64,000 nt of DNA, taken from contig JAXCGZ010003832.1 of NCBI GenBank assembly GCA_037179515.1, positions 113,485 through 177,484 of the forward strand, given 5' to 3'. Positions within the stretch are counted from its first letter, which is position 1; each line of letters starts with the position of its first letter. The notes beneath the pieces were generated by a model. It saw only the letters and a program-made list of their open reading frames with translations. It was not told the DNA's origin and did no database searches. Positions 33,846-45,255 of this stretch are shown here, piece by piece. The DNA comes from Halocaridina rubra. Lineage: Eukaryota; Arthropoda; Malacostraca; Decapoda; Atyidae. A program made the translations under genes and the position numbers.

Positions 33846-35178
33846 CAGACACTCCCCAATAATGAACGAGTTAGGTTCTAGCAGTCCGTTCGAAAGTTTT
33901 TAGGTAAAAAAAAAAGTACTGTACAGTACATACATATGCATTACTGTACAGTACTTAGGCTAAAGACACTTAACTACTACATAAAACATAAATTATACAG
34001 TATTAATGAATTTTAATACAGTAATATTAATGTATTTTTACAGTACAGTACTGTACAATAATACACCTAGTTCGCTTTTTACGAGTGTTTATAATCCGTG
34101 AAATTGGAATAATGTCCCTAAAAAATAATACTTAAAAAATACGAAATTCACAAATAATGCCCATGCAAAAAAATTCGAAAAAAAAATTTAATTTTAGTAA
34201 ATAATCGATCGCCTCGGAGGCACTTTTCCGCCATGCTCCTCCTCTCCTACCGCTTACTGCGATCGGATATTATGAAGATAATGGAAAAAAAGCATTAAGA
34301 ACAAACAACAAATAAACTTTCGATATAATATCGTCAGGAAAATAGCATGCGAGGGTGCATCAGCTGATACGGAAGCGGCAAAACGTTTGCAGATAGAGGT
34401 TCGTTCTCCCGCATCCTCCTCCTCTTCTACCGCTTAATGCAATCGAATATTATGAAGAGAATTGAAAAAAAGCATTAAGAAAAAACAGCAAATAAACTTT
34501 CGATGTAATATCGTCAGGGAAATAGCATGTGAGGGTGCATCAGCTGATACGGAAGCAGCAAAACGTTTGCAGAGAGGTTCGTTCTCCCGCATCCTCCTCC
34601 TCTTCTACCGCTTCATGCTATCGAATATTATGAAGAGAATTGAAAAAAAAGCATTACGAACAAACAGCAAACAAACTTGCCATATAATATCGTCTGGGAA
34701 ATAGCGTGCGAGGGTGCATCAGCTGATACGGAGGCGGCAAAACGTTTGCATCCTCGTGCGCACCGCCACCATGCACATCCCAGTGTATGCCTGTTGCCCA
34801 CCGCATAATAGAGTGCATTAATTTGTTTACTGTACAGTAAATCTGTATATCTTTTATACTGTACACTATTTGCATGTTAATATAAATAACTACAGGTCTT
34901 TCTGCTTTGTTATGTACTTATAAAATATATATTAGTTATCTTAAATCTTTGGTATAGTGTGTCTATGTATGGTTTTGAAATGTATCTATGCCCATTATCA
35001 TTGTTTATTATGGAAAATGACTCATTACATTATGTGAAAATTACAATACGCGGTACTTCTAAGAACCTATCTTGCGTTATTCTAAGAACTAGGTGTTCAT
35101 ACATTAATACATGGGTAGGTATTTGTTTGTATCTGTGAATGTTTGTAACTCAGTTGTTTGTAATTAGGGGAGCATCTG
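33846..35178. mobile_element. MITE (CAGACACTCCCC family) split by T1 copy 5
   Basis: The left half 33846-34062 and right half 35097-35178 together align with the unbroken copy at 40505-40808: GTACAGTACATACATATGCA, CTTAGGCTAAAGA..CTTAAC, TACATTAA.ACATGGGTAGG and AGGGGAGCATCTG|TA are in both. Confidence 0.8.
34063..35096 (+). mobile_element. TIR element T1, copy 5
   Basis: The ends ACACCTAGTTC and GAACTAGGTGT are perfect inverted repeats. The interior carries about three units of the 180-bp repeat (AAGAGAATTGAAAAAAAGCA, CAGCTGATACGGA.GC.GCA). No transposase frame. Its borders are set exactly by the empty-site copy at 40505-40808. Confidence 0.8.
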
Positions 35179-35684
35179 TACAGTATTATCACTAATTTTG
35201 TTTATTCAGAGGACCACGAAATATGATACTAATAAAATATACGGTATCTGGATAACTGCTCAACGGACAACTGTCCGATGGACAATTGCCCGAAAGGGCC
35301 AACTGCCCTGGGTTTGGTTGGGTTGGGTTATATAAAAACAGTAGGGCATTTTTTCGTCAGTTTTCCCTGTCATCAGCATATGCTGACAAATATTTATTAA
35401 GCATGGAGTTTTGTGCAAATATTTATATATCTATGACTTTTTGTGTTCCATGTAACACCCCTTTATTTCCTCACATCATCCAAAACTTTAATTACATATT
35501 GAAAGTTGTCATCATTCACTACTCTGACAGATGTCAGAATATGTTATGCACAGACGTCTCTCCTAAGCATCAGCAAGTTTTATTTCTATTTTGCAGGATT
35601 TGATTCTTCGTGAATTTATTTTATATTCAGCAACACTTGGTTTGTTTATTTGTTTGCCCTTTTATATCACAGTTCATACCAATT

Positions 35685-35770
35685 AGAATGGGAGTGGACC
35701 CCAACAAGCTGGATGCCATTCCTAACGCCACACAGTGGTTAGATCACAGATCTGTTACTTCACGAAAAAT
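35685..35770 (-). mobile_element. SINE-1 fragment
   Basis: CCAATTAGAATGGGAGTGGA, AAGCTGGATGCCATTCCTAA and GATCACAGATCTGTTACTTC: reversed SINE-1 body without head. Confidence 0.5.
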
Positions 35771-36390
35771 ATCTACTCGGCAAATATTTACTTGGTTTAC
35801 GTGGAAACGGAATTCTCTCTCTTTTTTTTTTTTTAACTGGTATATGGACAAATTCTTTCTATTCAAGATTTTCAAAAAATCTTGCATTGTATTATTACTT
35901 TCATCATTCAAAAGCCATTTTCATATCTACTGGAGTAAAATTGTAAAATATAAATCCACAAATATCCAAGCTGTTTCCAGCAGAACATTAGAGAAAGACA
36001 AGCTAATGAAGTAAAGGAAAAATAAAAATATTCTCTAACATTTATATTTACCTCTGGTACGGCTTATAGGAAAATCCAGAAGACTTTAGTACAGTATACA
36101 ATGTCAAGTACAGTATACTAAATGTAAATACAAATAATCTTTTAGGGGTATTTTTACATAAATATTTGACATTATTATTTTCCTTTCCCATGTTACTTAA
36201 AAAATACACAACAAAGAATGTGAAAATAATTTCAAACATATATACCACTAAGCAAAAATATACCTAGACAATAAAAATTCTTGGTGTGTGTTAATGTAAG
36301 TGTGCATGCATGTTTTTTTTTTTTTCCAAGCAATAAACTCTTAAGCCTTTGCATGCACATTCATATGAAGAGCTAAAGTTGTTTGCCATT

Positions 36391-36522
36391 TTTTATGTCA
36401 CTCAATTACCCATTATGGGGGTGCACACAAACAGGTTGGAACTAGCCAATTACTGGTGGATGCCCTTCCTCACACCCCACAGCAGGCTTCATTTTGGGTC
36501 TGTCAATTCTCAACTTAAGCAA
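36391..36522 (-). mobile_element. SINE-1 copy, reversed, head lost
   Basis: TATGTCACTCAATTACCCAT, TGGATGCCCTTCCTCACACC and TTTTGGGTCTGTCAATTCTC. Confidence 0.6.
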
Positions 36523-36584
36523 AATTCACTAAAGAAAATGAGGAACAAAGAAAAGCAAAGTGTGACTCATGTGTCGCCCAAATA

Positions 36585-36862
36585 AGTGACTTGTGTTAAA
36601 CAAATGAGTGTCTTGTGTGTCACTCACATGAGCAACTTGTCTCACACAAATGAGTGTCTTGTGTGTCACACATATAAGTCACTTGCGCTTAACTCAAATG
36701 AGTGACTTATATTTCACCAAAAAGGGTGACTTGTAATTCACCCGAATCTTTTGTTGCCCAAATGACTGACTTCTGTCACACTAAGTGACGTGTGTCATCC
36801 AAACAAGTGACTGGTATTTAACCCAAAAGGGTGACTTGGATGTCGCCCATCTCAGTAACACA
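36585..36862. repeat. Degenerate minisatellite, about 30-bp unit, beside zf-K
   Basis: About nine to ten units of the form CACxCAAATGAGTGACTTGTGT (GTGACTTGTGTTAAACAAAT, GAGTGTCTTGTGTGTCACTC, GTGACTTATATTTCACC, GTGACTTGGATGTCGCCCAT). The array stops about 15 bases from the stop codon of zf-K. Confidence 0.85.
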
Positions 36863-36875
36863 CGCGGACATGTTA

Positions 36876-37235
36876 TCATCTGGTATGTAGGAGTACATGT
36901 CGTTTCAAAATATTCCGGTGAGTGGTTCTATACAAACAGAACGTACAAAAGAATGGTTTCTCTCCAGTGTGGATATTAATGTGTTCCTTTAATAGTTCCT
37001 TTCTTCGGGTGCAGTACGAGCAGTGCGGGCAAGAGTAAGGCTTCTCTCCGGTATGCTTCATGGTGTGTCTTTTGAGGTTGTGGAAGTTATCCGTGATGTA
37101 GGGGCAATGCGAACAACGATGCATTTTCCGAGGGTGTCCCGGAAGCACAACGGAACGAAGAGCGAGTAGCGGCCTCTCAGTCGTTATTCTCGGAAGTCCT
37201 TCGTTCCACTGTGGTACTGTTTCCATAACTTCTAC
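36876..37235 (-). CDS. zf-K: alternative terminal exon, three C2H2 fingers
   Basis: It starts at 37235 (AAGACTTCCTCTTCAG|GTA GAA GTT), 119 residues. Fingers: C41/C44/H57/H61, C69/C72/H85/H89, C97/C100/H113/H117, canonical TGEKPY and TGEKPF linkers. Helices: NFHNLKR, RRKELLKE, THRNILKR. An additional Cys lies in finger 2 (SYCTRR). It ends two residues after the last His. The first residues VEVME recall VEME of zf-M and VEMW of zf-N, so this is part of the J-N subfamily. Confidence 0.88.
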   Translation of the reverse strand, partial: VEVMETVPQWNEGLPRITTERPLLALRSVVLPGHPRKMHRCSHCPYITDNFHNLKRHTMKHTGEKPYSCPHCSYCTRRKELLKEHINIHTGEKPFFCTFCLYRTTHRNILKRHVLLHTR

Positions 37236-37244
37236 CTGAAGAGG

Positions 37245-37530
37245 AAGTCTTATCAAATACTGTATCTTATACTTTTATATAATATATATAATTTTATTTT
37301 TACATTATTACTTTTTCTAAATGTATTCGTATCAATTATCTTATACTGTACTCTGAAGTAATGATATAAATTATTTTTTACAGGTAGTCTTAATCAAATA
37401 TCTTATACTCTGAAATGATGATATAAGTTTATACATTATTATTTTTTCTATGGGTATTCTTATCAATTTCTTATGCTTTGAAATATTGATATATATTATA
37501 TTTTCTTTACATTATTATTTTTTTAAGGTT
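37245..37530. repeat. AT-rich tandem repeat starting at the zf-K acceptor
   Basis: Three degenerate units: TCTTATCAAATACTGTATCT, TCGTATCAATTATCTTATAC and TCTTAATCAAATATCTTATA/TCTTATCAATTTCTTATGCT, each followed by TACATTATTA.TTTTT. Confidence 0.6.
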
Positions 37531-37790
37531 ATCACACATGTTGAAACATAATAGAAGTGATGGTAATAGGACAAAAAAAAACTATTAAAATTTTTTTTTA
37601 GTATTTTATTATATAGCTGATCTTATAATAATCATCATTAACTGAACACGATATACATGACATATTTTACATTATTATTTTTTTATAAATTCACCATTTA
37701 AATTGAAACATAGTAGAGATGGAAATAGAAAAAAGCAATTAAATATTACTATTTTATTTTATTTTATTATATTGCTGATCTAAAATAAAA
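37512..37790. repeat. Two-unit AT-rich repeat, period about 157
   Basis: TACATTATTATTTTTTTA, AACATA.TAGA.GTGATGG and TTTTATTATAT.GCTGATCT occur at the same spacing twice. The stretch 37800-38549 shows no further feature. Confidence 0.55.
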
Positions 37791-38549
37791 ATAATTATCC
37801 AAGAAACTCGGAATGAAAGAGAATATAGGAAGGTCAACTGTGAATACATTGAGAGAGACTACGGACTTCTTTCATTTCCGAAATAAGTTCGTTAATGGAT
37901 TAAAACAATTGAGAGAAAAAACATGACCTGTTTTCGTTCCTTCTCAGTGACGTGATACACGGCCAATATAATGCTGAACTTCTTGTATAGAATTTTTTAT
38001 AGCTTTATTTTTTCTATCTTGTTGCTTGAGTAATGTTAAATATGATAGTAATAATAATAATATAGAATTACAAAATATTTACAGGCTCCACAATATACGA
38101 CTTATAATAGGAGAAGAATTGAAGATAAAAAAATTTTAAAAGGCCTATACACCAATATAGGCCAATAGGGAATATGCTTGATTTGCTGCATCATGTCACA
38201 TAATATTTTATTATCAGTTTCTAAATTTTCACACTTTATGATTAAATAGTTTTAAAGTTTAATTAAAACCCAAAATATGTGTACTCTATATTAACGGATA
38301 TCATGTGTAAATAATAAGCAATTTTTGTAGTCTCGTATCCTAGAAATCAGTAAACAAATACTACTTCTAATCTCCAAAATATAAGTAATTTATAAAGCTT
38401 GCATGTTTGAATAGAAAATCAAGTTAAACATACTTGTATGTTATGAACACCTTGTTTATAATAACCTGGATACTCTATGTCATATTTCAAATGAGTTTAC
38501 AACCCAGTTTCTATTTCTTCAAATATTAACACAATTAGAATTTGTAAAT

Positions 38550-38969
38550 CTATAGTGCACTGCTGTGATGAGTCTGTACATGCGAATTCAAATTGGTCTT
38601 GCAAGCAGCACGATAATGGCACAGATTACACTTATACCGCTTCTCTCCAGTATGCGTCAGAACGTGTCTTTTCAAGACATTTCTGTGTGAAGATTTATAT
38701 GAACAATTGGGACAAGAGAAAGGCTTTGCTCCAGTGTGTCTGTTAATGTGCTCGCGCATCAGGTTTCTTCTGTATGTACTGTAAGAGCAGTAATTACAAG
38801 TATATCGTTTCGACGCTGCATCTAACGAGAACTGTTCGTCATTTTCAGGTGGAATGTAATAAGACAATTCACTTGTGCATGGGAAGATTGTTGTGCTGGA
38901 AGAGTGTCCTCGCCAGTCTGACGCCACATTGCCAGACGATCCAAGTGACATTGCCATCTCCATTGCGAC
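38550..38969 (-). CDS. zf-L: alternative terminal exon, three C2H2 fingers
   Basis: It starts at 38969 (AATTCCCCATCGACAG|GTC GCA ATG GAG), 139 residues. Leader with an aromatic/acidic part (LSYYIPPENDEQF). Fingers: C58/C61/H74/H78, C86/C89/H102/H106, C114/C117/H130/H134. Linkers TGAKPF and TGEKRY, each one change from consensus. Helices: YRRNLMRE, SHRNVLKR, ACKTNLNS. Finger 3 has Cys at helix position -1 (AACKTNL), unusual for a DNA contact residue. Finger 2 resembles finger 3 of zf-K (HRN.LKRHVL.H). Confidence 0.88.
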   Translation of the reverse strand, partial: VAMEMAMSLGSSGNVASDWRGHSSSTTIFPCTSELSYYIPPENDEQFSLDAASKRYTCNYCSYSTYRRNLMREHINRHTGAKPFSCPNCSYKSSHRNVLKRHVLTHTGEKRYKCNLCHYRAACKTNLNSHVQTHHSSAL

Positions 38970-39198
38970 CTGTCGATGGGGAATTTTGTGGTCACTGAAG
39001 GTGAAAGGGTATTTGGTATATTTGATAGTCAAAATTGCATCACCTTTATTGATATACTTTTCTTATACATAATATACAATTTAGCCTTTTATGACTGAGC
39101 TTCTGCAGCAGAAAAATTTACATATCACACATCAGTCAGATCAAGCACGCACTTTTCCTTTTATTATTATATCAACCTGTTATAGTTACATATATACA

Positions 39199-39375
39199 TA
39201 TACAATGGCCGCAACCCCCCTAGTAAGGGGGTTGCTGAGTTAAAGCACACACATTCTCTAGAAATTAGTATACCTTGATCACTCCTCTTAGCTCCCTAGG
39301 TATGAAGGGATACCACAATTCCCCCCCTCAGCACTCTAATTTGGTCACCCCCAGGGTATGTGGGCAAGTACAATT
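39199..39375. repeat. R4 copy, well preserved
   Basis: CAATGGCCGCAACCCCCCTA, GGGGGTTGCTGAGTTAAAGC, CTTGATCACTCCTCTTAGCT and TCACCCCCAGGGTATGTGGG. Confidence 0.7.
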
Positions 39376-39854
39376 TAAGAGACGTAATATATAATGGTAT
39401 ATACATAATATAGATAATCTTGTGCAGTACTACCTTAAGTAGTACAAACCATTAAAAGAGAATATTCATAAATCTTCCTATAAAAGCTTGAAAGCATACT
39501 CAATATTTAACCAAAACAGAATTTATTGTTTATACATACAAATATCAGTAATTACTAATAACAATACAGAAAATTTTACTTACTACTAAATAGTACAGTT
39601 ACCTGTTTTATATATTATTAATGGCAAGGACACACAGTACACTTTTTTTCAATACAGTAAATAACCCGACTTAAATTTGTGGCAACATTTTACATAATGA
39701 GCTTCAAAAATGGTGACTGCATAATACGTACAATATCAGTTATTGCCATTTACAAGAATAATGTATTTATAGTTGCTTGTTTTATTCTGTTCAGAAATGC
39801 CAATGGATACTGAAAATCCTCTCATTTGTATTTTCATACAACAATGAATCAAGT

Positions 39855-40035
39855 TTATTCCCTTGCCTCAGCCATCCATCTGAAGGTGGGAGCAAGAAAA
39901 CCTCCTCTGTGTTCCTTTGTTCCTTGTGTGTTGTAAAACTCAACTAAAGGGGCTTCATTGTACTTTCCTTGCACAATGAGTCAAGTTTTTTCTTGGACTC
40001 AGCCACCCCCTTTAAAGGGGGATTGTGACTTTTAT
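39855..40035. repeat. R6 copy
   Basis: CTTGCCTCAGCCATCCATCT, CCTCCTCTGTGTTCCTTTGT, AACTAAAGGGGCTTCATTG and GACTCAGCCACCCCCTTTAA. Confidence 0.55.
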
Positions 40036-40242
40036 AATAGATAGATACATTGACCTTGCAGTGTATGAATTATGGCTGAACTTGCAGTATCAGGGCTTAG
40101 TGACACTTTGCAGTACTATAACACGATTATATAATGCAATAAAATCATCCAATGACCAATCTCAAATGGATTGTTAATAGTCTTGGTCTTTTGTCTGTTC
40201 GTTGTATAATCACAAATAAAATACAAAGTTCTTATTGATTGT

Positions 40243-40432
40243 GAATAGTTTTACATCACAGACTTCCTATTCTCTTAAGGGCTATGACAGTGCCTTCTTG
40301 CAAAGGATGTTGGCAGTGTGACTGTTACCCTAAGTGAATGCCCTCTCTAACTTCCATCCATGGTGGGCCTCGAACCCATGACCTAACAAATCAAAGTCAT
40401 AAGCGTTACCACTTGGCCACGGGAGCCACACA
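40243..40432 (-). mobile_element. SINE-2 copy, near full length
   Basis: Reading the minus strand: TGGCTCCCGTGGCCAAGTGG (A box), TAACGCTTATGACTTTGATT, GTTAGGTCATGGGTTCGAGG (B box), ending at TCTGTGATGTAAAAC. It is the best copy for defining the family. Confidence 0.8.
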
Positions 40433-40504
40433 AAATTACTATTGATTACTTTATATTACTCTTCCAGATTGGCATGGTAAAAGCTGTGACGTCCAACCGC
40501 AGTA

Positions 40505-40808
40505 CAGAAACTCCCCTACTTATAAATGAGTAAGGTTCCAAAAATCTGTTAGTAACTTGCGCTTAGGTAAAAAATAAAAATATTGTACAGTACATACATA
40601 TGCAGTACTGTACAGTACTTAGGCTAAAGATGCTTAACTACTACATAAAACAAAGAAGTGTATAGTATTAATGAATTTAATACAGTAATAATAATATAAC
40701 AGTACAATACAGTAATACATACATTAACATATGGGTAGAAATGGGTAGGATTTTGTTCGTATCTGCGAATGTTCGTAACTTGGTTTTTCGTAAGTAGGGG
40801 AGCATCTG
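40505..40808. mobile_element. MITE (CAGACACTCCCC family), 304 bp, uninterrupted
   Basis: Ends CAGAAACTCCCCTACTTATA and TCGTAAGTAGGGGAGCATCTG, TA on both sides. The palindromic GTACTGTACAGTACTTAGGC lies near the middle. A relic frame just beyond it has no recognisable protein; the stretch 40810-41840 otherwise holds nothing certain. Confidence 0.75.
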
Positions 40809-41841
40809 TAACATCTGTATTTGCAATCTATATTTGTATGACTCTCCAATGGTGTTTTCCATAATAGCTATGACCTTATTTATGCATTGCGTAAAGGAAA
40901 CCAACAGTCCACCATTAATGTTAACCTCAGGGTTTCTGTAAGACAATAAATTTTGAGACAATGCAACTCTGCTATTAATTTGATCAGTTTACTTTGCGCT
41001 CTTTCCATATTTTCCATATCTTTTCTCTAAGTATGGAGCCAAAAACCATGTATACAGTATTATAGATAGGGACAAAGTAGAATTATACATCTTGAAAGAG
41101 CGATCAGTGAATGAATTAGTACTAACATATGCTATACACTTGTGTAGGCATTCTTAATGTTCACTTATATTTTACTTTTGCTTCCATTATACAATGCTAA
41201 ACTTTTTCATGTTCTATAAGCTACAGCCAAGCTCCTTCAAAGAGGTAATCACTTTTAGGATTATTGCTACCAGCTCACATCTTTATACATTCGTTCTTTT
41301 TTGTAATGTATATTATTTCTTTGTCCCTTTATCAAGAGGCAAATTATTTGTGTTCATCTACAGTTTATTCCTGTCTTTCTAACAGTACTTCTCGCCTTGA
41401 GCTTATTATTATCAGAATTTATAACATACCCAATCATCCAACACCAGTACAGTATTGTTAAGCTATAAGTAGAAAACTGGTCCCATAACTGATTCTTGCA
41501 CAAAATATACACCACCATAATATATACAGTGTACATAACCTAAAGCCTTTTCTACTTACGCCAATCTTGATATACAGTATAGTTATTTTTTTTTTTTTTA
41601 CACACATTAGCATCAATAAAAATATAGTGTATGCTTATTGAAAATAAAGTGAACTATTGAACGATGTTATATTGTTAGTGACTTTAAGGGGTTGCTCAAT
41701 CGGCATTTATAGGGAGTGTAGGTCGTCTTTAAATGAGATTTTTAATCTAAGTCGTTTTCTAACTCGAGTCATTTGGAAACAATTTGTGACGCAGGGCAAG
41801 TTACTGTACGTTAATCATCAGCGAGATGCAGAGCAAGCGAG

Positions 41842-42273
41842 TTATGAGCTGGGAGTTGGCCGATGTTTTATCATATGAGTGTTTAAGTTAGACTTTTGGG
41901 CAGAACGATAAGAGCAGAATGGACAAGCATAAGGTTTCTCTCCAGAGTGTGTTCGAAGGTGTACTTTTAAAATGCCTTTGCGAGACGTATTGAAAGAACA
42001 GAGAGAGCACGTAAAAGGTCTTTCTCCCGTGTGACGCGAGTAAATGTGTTCTTGCAAGACGTCCCTCCGAGAGGCCCTGTATCCACAATACTGACACGAA
42101 AATGGTTTCTTGCCAGTGTGCTTAACAACGTGTGCCTTTATAAAGTGAACAGAGGTTGTGGTATAGCTACAAAATGGGCATCGGTGAGGTTTGCTGGGCA
42201 CATTCTGGTCCTGCAATTCCTCTGTGTTGCCGCTCATGGTGTCAGGCCACTCGGGGCTTATTTCCATCTCCAC
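41842..42273 (-). CDS. zf-M: alternative terminal exon, four C2H2 fingers
   Basis: It starts at 42273 (GGCCTCCTCCACAG|GTG GAG ATG), 143 residues. Fingers: C32/C35/H48/H52, C60/C63/H76/H81 (H-x4-H), C89/C92/H105/H109, C117/C120/H133/H137. Linkers TGKKPF, TGERPF, SGEKPY. Helices: SVHFIKA (Ile in the Leu position), RRDVLQE, RKGILKV, QKSNLNT. The leader is acidic and ends in a Lys/Pro/His stretch. The opening VEMEISPEWP shares a Glu/Trp/Pro flavour with zf-G (MMSTSPEWM). An open frame upstream to 42300 is intron. Confidence 0.88.
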   Translation of the reverse strand: MEMEISPEWPDTMSGNTEELQDQNVPSKPHRCPFCSYTTTSVHFIKAHVVKHTGKKPFSCQYCGYRASRRDVLQEHIYSRHTGERPFTCSLCSFNTSRKGILKVHLRTHSGEKPYACPFCSYRSAQKSNLNTHMIKHRPTPSS

Positions 42274-42661
42274 CTGTGGAGGAGGCCCAGTTTTATTCAA
42301 GTGTAATAGAAATATACATCATCAAATAAGTATTTACATACTTAAATTATAATAATATTAATAATGATCTCTGACTTTTTATATGACCATGCATAATTTT
42401 TACAAATTGTTCTTTGTTTTCAGAGCAATTGAGAGAGATATTCATTAGGATTTTATTTTATCATTGTATGAATTTACAGAAGGGTTTCAGATGTGACTTA
42501 TTTTTGTGGATTGATAGTCCTTGCATCAAGTTTACATCGAGTTCAGTGGTTACTTTACACAATTCTTCATATCATTGAATATTTTCCAAATATTTCCTAA
42601 TGCCTGCTTTCTCATTCCATAAATTTCATAACTCTATCAAAGACAGAATCTGAGAACACAT

Positions 42662-42850
42662 GTATACAGTGGTTGCAATCCTTTCTAGTAAGGAGGTGGT
42701 CAGGTCAAAGTACACGCATTCACAAAAGCCAATATACCTTGATCATTCGTCTTATCTCCTTGGGGATAAAGACGGCAATTATTCCCCCTCACCACCCTGC
42801 TTGAGTCATCCACAGTGTAGTTGGGCAAGGATATTCTGCTGTGAGGCCCA
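42662..42850. repeat. R4 copy, near full length
   Basis: GTGGTCAGGTCAAAGTACAC, CACAAAAGCCAATATACCTT, TTATCTCCTTGGGGATAAAG and GGGCAAGGATATTCTGCTGT. Confidence 0.7.
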
Positions 42851-43535
42851 CAGAAAAATTGAGAATAAAACTAAACTCAGAATCTGCCCAAACTAGCTTT
42901 ATTCAGTACAGTACATGATTAGTACAAGAAAAAAGGAAACCAGAAAAATATTTTCTCTTTCTTTTCACCAAGATGCTACCCCTGTTGGAGCCAGCTGGTT
43001 TATAGTTGTAGACTTTTCCAGCTGGGCTTGTTGCTTGGCTTATAATAATGGTAATAAAGATGGTCATCTAACAATTAATATTTTTTCATCATTTACTACT
43101 AATATTTCAGAATAAATGCAGTCTCATACTAGAGAGACCCTTTTTACTTTGCAGTGCTACTGGGGTACCAATACACGTTTGGCACAAACTACAAGAAACT
43201 GCCCATCCAAATAAGATAAAAAAAAGGTAAGTCAAGTTTATTATTTAAGATATGACAAAGCACTAATACAAGTGATAACATATAAAAACTGTTTTTAAAA
43301 CTTATAACTAAACTACAAATATTAACGTTAATATCTACTTTAATATTCTACGGTTACACTCTTGTAAATAATACCCTTGCAAAATTGTATGCCACTGGGA
43401 ATCCCCTTTTTAGTAATTTCCTCCCATAAAGAGTACAGGCGTTTGATTTGATTCAGTTAACTCCCTTACAATGGGGATTATGGCTTTGTATATAGATAGA
43501 ATGCTATAAAAATGCATTTTCAACCAGTAAAATTT

Positions 43536-43910
43536 TTAAACATTTGGTGTATTCACATCCCAATGTGACAGTGATGCATTACAGTCCTTGTGAGTGGCTT
43601 TGATGTGCTTCTTCAGACTGTGCTTACGAGAGGACTTATAGGCACAGATGGGACACGAGAAAGGTTTTTCTCCTGTGTGTATATTCACGTGGTCTCTTAG
43701 CAAGTCGCTCCTGTGCGATCTGTATGAGCAATGGGGGCATTTATAGGGCTTCTCTCCTGTGTGCTTTAAAATGTGTCTTTCGTATACGTTTTTGTATGTC
43801 GTTGTGTAGCTACAATAAGGACAAAGGTAGTTCTTGAAGCCGATGTGGTCCACTTTTCGTCTCACAGGATTTCTTCTCTCATCTAACTGATAATTAGCCC
43901 ACATCTCCAC
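43536..43910 (-). CDS. zf-N: alternative terminal exon, three C2H2 fingers
   Basis: It starts at 43910 (ACTCAATCCTCCACAG|GTG GAG ATG TGG), 124 residues with a basic leader (DERRNPVRRKV). Fingers: C30/C33/H46/H50, C58/C61/H74/H78, C86/C89/H102/H107 (H-x4-H). Canonical linkers. Helices: TYKNVYER (Tyr in the Leu position), HRSDLLRD, SRKHSLKK. A 17-residue polar tail follows. Finger 2 (LLRDHVNIHTGEKPF) is close to finger 2 of zf-K. The acceptor bases CCTCCACAG|GTGGAGATG equal those of zf-M. Confidence 0.88.
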   Translation of the reverse strand: MEMWANYQLDERRNPVRRKVDHIGFKNYLCPYCSYTTTYKNVYERHILKHTGEKPYKCPHCSYRSHRSDLLRDHVNIHTGEKPFSCPICAYKSSRKHSLKKHIKATHKDCNASLSHWDVNTPNV

Positions 43911-44012
43911 CTGTGGAGGATTGAGTCCAATTAAAAACTGAGGAAGGAAGGAAAGGGTTTGCAAACAACCAGTTTCTTTAATCCACCACTAGAGATTGAG
44001 GTAAATACATTT

Positions 44013-44195
44013 ATATATGCAACACCCTGAATCCCCCTTGCAAGGAGGGTGACTGAGTCAAAGCACACATATTCTTGGAGCTAATACACCTTGATCACTC
44101 TTATATCCTTAAGGATAAAGGGCTCCCACAAATCCTCTGAACCACATTGCTTGCATCACTAACTGGGTAAGTGGGCAAGGATCTTCTCTCGTGAG
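44013..44195. repeat. R4 copy
   Basis: CCCTGAATCCCCCTTGCAAG, GGTGACTGAGTCAAAGCACA and GGGCAAGGATCTTCTCTCGT. It begins about 100 bases upstream of zf-N's acceptor. Confidence 0.7.
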
Positions 44196-44326
44196 AAAAT
44201 ATTGATATAGCTTCAAAAATTCAGTTTAAGAACATAAAATTCGATACGAAAAAATAGTAAGTCACTCATGGTGTTACTCCTCTGTGAAGACCACAAATAA
44301 TTACATATGTTTGCATTAGCACATCT

Positions 44327-44495
44327 GGGGACCACAGTAGTCAAGCGGGTAGAATACTCGAATCAAGAGTTGACAGACCAGAGATTGAGCCCACCGTTGG
44401 GCATAATGAAGGACGGTCAGCCTTCATTCCCCAGCCACAGTCGTCTGTCTATGTCCACCACCATAAAACGTAAGTAAACACCACTGACACGTCTA
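44327..44495 (+). mobile_element. SINE-1 copy
   Basis: GGGGACCACAGTAGTCAAGC, GGTAGAATACTCGA, CAGAGATTGAGCCC; body CAGCCTTCATTCCCCAGCC and CTATGTCCACCACCAT. Confidence 0.75.
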
Positions 44496-44677
44496 TTTCA
44501 TCAAGACAGAAAAGGCCAAGCATATTTTTTATCAACTCTTTTTGATGGAAAACATTCAAGAGCATTAAAGACTATCTTCATTTCTTTTCTTACGCTATTA
44601 TTGTCCATATTTTTCAAGTGCATTATAACAACCCCCTTCCATAACATTCTCATTGTAGGCAACATAATAATATGATA

Positions 44678-44873
44678 GATTCTATGACACAGACTCCCGT
44701 ATCTACTAAGGGCTAGGACGGTGCCATCTTGTGAAGGACTTTGGTTATTGGCAAGTGTGACCGTTACCCTAAGTAAATGTTCTTTCCAACCTCAGACAGT
44801 GGTTGGCTGCAAACCCTCGACCTGACAGATCAATGCCTCGAGCATTACCACTTTGTCACATTGGCCATGTGTG
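44678..44873 (-). mobile_element. SINE-2 copy
   Basis: GACACAGACTCCCGTATCTA, AAGGGCTAGGACGGTGCCAT, GTGTGACCGTTACCCTAAGT and the reversed head CAAACCCTCGACCTGACAGA. Confidence 0.75.
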
Positions 44874-45255
44874 CAGTATGATAATAAATATCTAATTTGT
44901 TGGCATGATCTTAAACCACACCTCTTTTTTTTTTTTTTCTTTCATGAGTGTGACACTTAGACAGGCAAAAGAAAATTGCCCAGGCACCAAAAAAAACCAC
45001 TTCAAGAAATCAAGAAAAACAATGATAGGGAGTGTAGTGACTTATTAGATGTGAAAGGATAACAAATTATGTGTAACAAATACACCAGAATATTTGAAGT
45101 AGATGTAGGCACATTCTTTTTGTATAAGTTGAAAGGATATGTTATTGATTAATCAATGTAATATATGCAGAAAGTTATGGCTTTTATTAATATCATACAC
45201 AAATTTCGAAGTAATTATCCAAAAGTTAAAGTTTTTAAAGTACTTAAGATCATAT

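Noticed and set aside
35225..35330. CAACGGACAACTGTCCGATGG motif as a regulatory palindrome
   Set aside because: It looks like a low-complexity dispersed repeat (GGACAACTG/GGACAATTG alternation), and I see no link to a gene.
36585..36862. CRISPR-like spaced repeat
   Set aside because: Units are contiguous and degenerate with no unique spacers, in an animal genome; it is a minisatellite.
40677..40961. Minus-strand frame that might be a LINE relic
   Set aside because: It runs into the MITE at 40505-40808, and the few LINE-like residues (LAPYLEKRYGK further upstream) are too weak to support a call.
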